This document shows positions 3,456-6,403 of a DNA stretch of 6,403 bases, in pieces. The stretch comes from Candidatus Cloacimonadota bacterium (GTDB taxonomy: Bacteria; Cloacimonadota; Cloacimonadia; Cloacimonadales; Cloacimonadaceae): NCBI GenBank assembly GCA_023230245.1, contig JALNXT010000091.1, positions 1-6,403 of the forward strand. The letters are read 5' to 3'. Both the position numbers and the translations under genes were made by a program. Under the pieces are notes generated by a model that was not told the DNA's origin, made no database searches, and saw only the letters and a list, made by a program, of their open reading frames with translations. The stretch's first letter is position 1. The number at the start of each line of letters is the position of its first letter.

Positions 3456-6403
3456 AAAAGTATTTTGCCTTCCTAATTCTTCTCGCCTGCATGGTGCCGA
3501 TGTTTGCGCAATGGCACGTGGACGAGAACTTTGATAACCTTAGCACCTTGCCTGCGGGCTGGACTACACGCGATGATGGCGATGGCAGCATTTGGCGCAA
3601 TCTGAATAACGTCAGCCATGCTCATTCGGGAACACGAGCAGTATTTGTGGATAACTACCTCCCAAATCAGAACAGCGATTGGCTGATTACTCCCCAATTA
3701 CACATAGCCAATGGAGATATGCTGGAATTCTGGACGCGGAGCTGGACAAGCTCCGAAAATCTGAAAGTGTATGTATCCACCACCGGCACTGCCGTAAGTA
3801 ACTTTAATAGCCAGATTCTAAACCTGCAAGGCATCGGCACCACCTATCAAATGGCAAGCTACAATCTCTCTGCCTTTGCGGGAATGAACATCTATATCGG
3901 CTTTTTCTGGCAATGCACAAACTATGCTATCCTGGTAGATGATATCCGCATCGGGCAGCCAATAGTGATAAACCCAGAGCTAAACCTGCCAGAAAGCATT
4001 TCATTTATTCAGGGAGAAAGCTATAGCTTGGATTGCAGCCCCTATATTGTGGCAACCGAACTAAGCACTGCCAGCATTAGCTGGCTGCCTTCGGAGCACA
4101 TCAACATAAGCAACAGCGGCTTGATTCTAAACTTTAGCAGCCCGGATTGGCATGGTGCAGAGAGCATCGTATTTACCATGCACGATGCGATAAGCGGCTT
4201 GAGCGCAACAGATACCATGCTGGTAACCGTAAACCCGATACCGGTGGTAGATTTAGCGCTTACTAGTGTAATGTCCCCACGTTTAGTGGAATACGCTAAC
4301 TCACCTTTTACGCCCGAAATATTGCTAACTAACAATGGTCTAAACCCATGGGATGATCAGGTGCTTGTCCATTATAACTTGCTAAATGCAGCGGGAACCA
4401 CTATTGCCAGTAGCGAAGTGTTCTATGGAGGAGCATTAACGCCTCAGCAGACAGCAGAGGTGCAATTCCCCCCACAAACGATAAGCGAAGCAGGCAACTA
4501 TCAAGCGGTATTTACCATTAGTGCCGAAGATGGCAACCTTTCCAATAACACCATCACACGTGCCTTTTCGGTGGTGCTGCGTATAAATGCTGGCGGGCCT
4601 GACGCATTTGGATTCAGATACATAGATAGCACCGCAGAAGGTGGACCGGAATTTAACTGGATAGACATAAGCAGCACTGGAACTTCCAGCGTCATGTATG
4701 GAGTAACTCAATGGAATGGGGACGATAATTTCAGCGAACCTATACCTCTTGGCTTTGCTTTCCCCTTCTACGGAAACAGCTATAGTCAAGCTTACGTGGA
4801 TATAAACGGCGAAATCCTGCTGGCAGCCAATAGCTGGTACACCAATTACCCAAGCCAAGGCTGGGGTGGAGATGGAAACATGTTTAACTATATGTATCCC
4901 ATACCTGGCTACACGCAGATGCCGGGCTTGATATCTGTCTATTGGGATGATCTGGAAGCCGACCAAGGAACTGGCAACGTCTATTTCCAAAGCTTTGGGA
5001 CAAGCCCCAATGCCTATACGGTAATCCAATGGCATAATGTGCGCTTCCGAGCAGGGACAGGCGCTACATCACTATTAGATTTTGAGGTTATCCTGCACGA
5101 AAACGGCGAAATTGTAATGCAATACAACCACACCGCCACAGGGCAAACCGGTGCTTCCATCCCCCATGAAAACGGAGCCAGCAGCACCGTAGCACTGCAA
5201 AATGATAATGCCACAATGGGCTTATGCTACCTGCGGGAAATTGTGCAGAATAACACCTATATCGGCGTGGAACCAGCGGGGAATATGCTGTTCGACGGCT
5301 TGGCAATTCGTTTTTATAGCGGAGAAGATCAGCAAGCTCCCATGATTACCCACACTGTGCCAGGCAATACCTTTGAACCAAACCCCGTGCTGAAGGCAAG
5401 GGTGATAGACCAAAGCGCACTTAGTTCCGTAAGCTTGATGTATAACACTGGAGCAGAATGGCTTGAAGTAACAGGAACATCCATTGGCAACAATAATTAC
5501 GAGTTCCAGATGCCTGCCTTGCCCTTGGGAAGCAAGCTCACTTATTACATTCAAGCTACCGATGTGCTAAATAACAACAGCACCCTGCCCGAAGAATCCT
5601 ACTATAGCTTCGATATTCTGCCCCATGCTGATCGCCATGTGCTGCTTGCCTATAGCGGTTCGCAGGATTACCAACGCACGGAGCTTGCCGTGTACGAAAC
5701 ACTGCTTGGCAACCTGAATATCGCTTATGACAAGTATAACTGGGAAGAATACGATAGCTACAGCTTTCCCAGTAACTATTCCACGGTGATAGCCTATGCG
5801 TCGGTAGGCAGCCAAAGCCCCAAAGCTCTTAATTTTGCCAGCGTGCTGATGAACTACTTGGATGCTGGCACCATTGCAGCTCCCAATAACCTTCTCTTTG
5901 CCTCGGATGGATGGGCTTTTAGCCAGGGTGGAACGCCAAATTCTAACACCATGAAACAGCTTCTAAATGGTTACCTGCGCACAAATTATATTGCTACCGG
6001 TTTGGGTGGAGGCACGAATGGATTGGCAGGACCGGAAAGCCTAAACTATCAAAACGGCACTATTCTGTGTCTGAATGGCTCTCCTATTGGGATTGCAGGT
6101 ACGGAATATAGCGTTTATGCAAACAGCCCGGATTGTATTCTGGCTAATGACGCTGTGCCAGATTGGTATGCAGACTTGGTTCCCTACCCGGAAATAGGCT
6201 CACAGAATGCCTTTGCCTTCGAGGATGGACCTGTGAACGGACAAGCCTATTTATACCACGGTGGTTGTGCCACAAAGGTGGATATCCCCATTTTCAAAGC
6301 ATTTTACTTTAGCTTCGATTTTAGCCAGCTAAGTAATCTCAGCCAGCGGGCGGTACTATTTGCCGATCTGATGAATTGGTTCGGAGTTGTGCCCTCTGCT
6401 ATT
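3452..6403 (+). CDS. Large secreted multidomain surface protein with choice-of-anchor J-like domain, 3' partial
   Basis: The frame is open for 984 codons to the window edge with no stop. A signal peptide is clear: KK, a hydrophobic core, and FAQ with likely cleavage after A19. Residues 24-168 resemble choice-of-anchor J/cleaved-adhesin domains: ENFDNLSTLPAGW (25-37), then SDWLITPQL, and the closing ILVDDIRIG (160-168). Residues about 170-262 are an Ig-like module ending MLVTVNP. Residues 267-375 look like a CARDB-type domain (VDLALTSV, LLTNNG, DGNLSNNT). Residues about 381-623 are a beta-rich module with PLGFAFPFYG (432-441), SVYWDDLEAD, IQWHNVRFR and DFEVILHENGEIVMQYN, a pattern seen in secreted bacterial proteins. 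Residues 627-723 form another Ig/FN3-like domain. Residues 725 onward start with HVLLAYSGSQDYQ and may be a flavodoxin or glutamine amidotransferase-like fold. No protease catalytic set is seen. The missing C-terminus would be expected to hold a sorting or anchoring domain such as a type IX secretion signal. An adhesin or surface-binding role is inferred. Confidence 0.88.
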   Translation, partial: MKKYFAFLILLACMVPMFAQWHVDENFDNLSTLPAGWTTRDDGDGSIWRNLNNVSHAHSGTRAVFVDNYLPNQNSDWLITPQLHIANGDMLEFWTRSWTSSENLKVYVSTTGTAVSNFNSQILNLQGIGTTYQMASYNLSAFAGMNIYIGFFWQCTNYAILVDDIRIGQPIVINPELNLPESISFIQGESYSLDCSPYIVATELSTASISWLPSEHINISNSGLILNFSSPDWHGAESIVFTMHDAISGLSATDTMLVTVNPIPVVDLALTSVMSPRLVEYANSPFTPEILLTNNGLNPWDDQVLVHYNLLNAAGTTIASSEVFYGGALTPQQTAEVQFPPQTISEAGNYQAVFTISAEDGNLSNNTITRAFSVVLRINAGGPDAFGFRYIDSTAEGGPEFNWIDISSTGTSSVMYGVTQWNGDDNFSEPIPLGFAFPFYGNSYSQAYVDINGEILLAANSWYTNYPSQGWGGDGNMFNYMYPIPGYTQMPGLISVYWDDLEADQGTGNVYFQSFGTSPNAYTVIQWHNVRFRAGTGATSLLDFEVILHENGEIVMQYNHTATGQTGASIPHENGASSTVALQNDNATMGLCYLREIVQNNTYIGVEPAGNMLFDGLAIRFYSGEDQQAPMITHTVPGNTFEPNPVLKARVIDQSALSSVSLMYNTGAEWLEVTGTSIGNNNYEFQMPALPLGSKLTYYIQATDVLNNNSTLPEESYYSFDILPHADRHVLLAYSGSQDYQRTELAVYETLLGNLNIAYDKYNWEEYDSYSFPSNYSTVIAYASVGSQSPKALNFASVLMNYLDAGTIAAPNNLLFASDGWAFSQGGTPNSNTMKQLLNGYLRTNYIATGLGGGTNGLAGPESLNYQNGTILCLNGSPIGIAGTEYSVYANSPDCILANDAVPDWYADLVPYPEIGSQNAFAFEDGPVNGQAYLYHGGCATKVDIPIFKAFYFSFDFSQLSNLSQRAVLFADLMNWFGVVPSAI

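Noticed and set aside
4436..5035. 199-residue open frame on the minus strand
   Set aside because: It lies fully inside the strongly supported secreted protein frame on the + strand, has no recognisable domain, and overlaps other antisense frames of equal quality.

Overview
The window looks like a bacterial chromosome segment with all four genes on the + strand. The mix of an intracellular glycoside phosphorylase, long secreted beta-sandwich proteins with a choice-of-anchor J-type module, and intergenic runs of GCAGGATT-type palindromes fits anaerobic Cloacimonadota or Bacteroidota/FCB-group bacteria. This assignment is an impression from protein style and repeats, not a database match.

Layout: (1) 2-325 is the C-terminal end of a GH130 beta-mannoside phosphorylase. 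(2) Overlapping its stop by 8 nt, 318-1460 encodes an exported CBM9-like carbohydrate-binding protein with a pseudopilin-like C-terminal tail. (3) 1421-1841 is packed with structured repeats: two long hairpins of one family in opposite orientation, the first spanning the stop codon of the CBM9-like gene; three 38-bp tandem palindromic units; and an 83-bp near-palindrome. (4) 1842-2069 is the leader of the next gene, with a weak promoter candidate. (5) 2070-3455 encodes a DNA-binding winged-helix domain fused to an aminopeptidase T (M29)-like domain that seems to have lost most metal ligands. (6) Overlapping it by ATGA, 3452-6403 (open at the window end) encodes a secreted multidomain surface protein that starts with a choice-of-anchor J-like domain.

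How the genes may work together: the first pair suggests uptake and phosphorolysis of manno-oligosaccharides alongside an exported glycan-binding protein. The second pair looks like a co-translated unit of a ligand-responsive regulator and a large surface protein. The repeat cluster separates the two pairs and probably insulates them or marks repeated insertion at one spot. The most unusual items are the wHTH/M29 fusion with a degenerate active site, and the inverted pair of hairpins whose inner stems have diverged while keeping complementarity.
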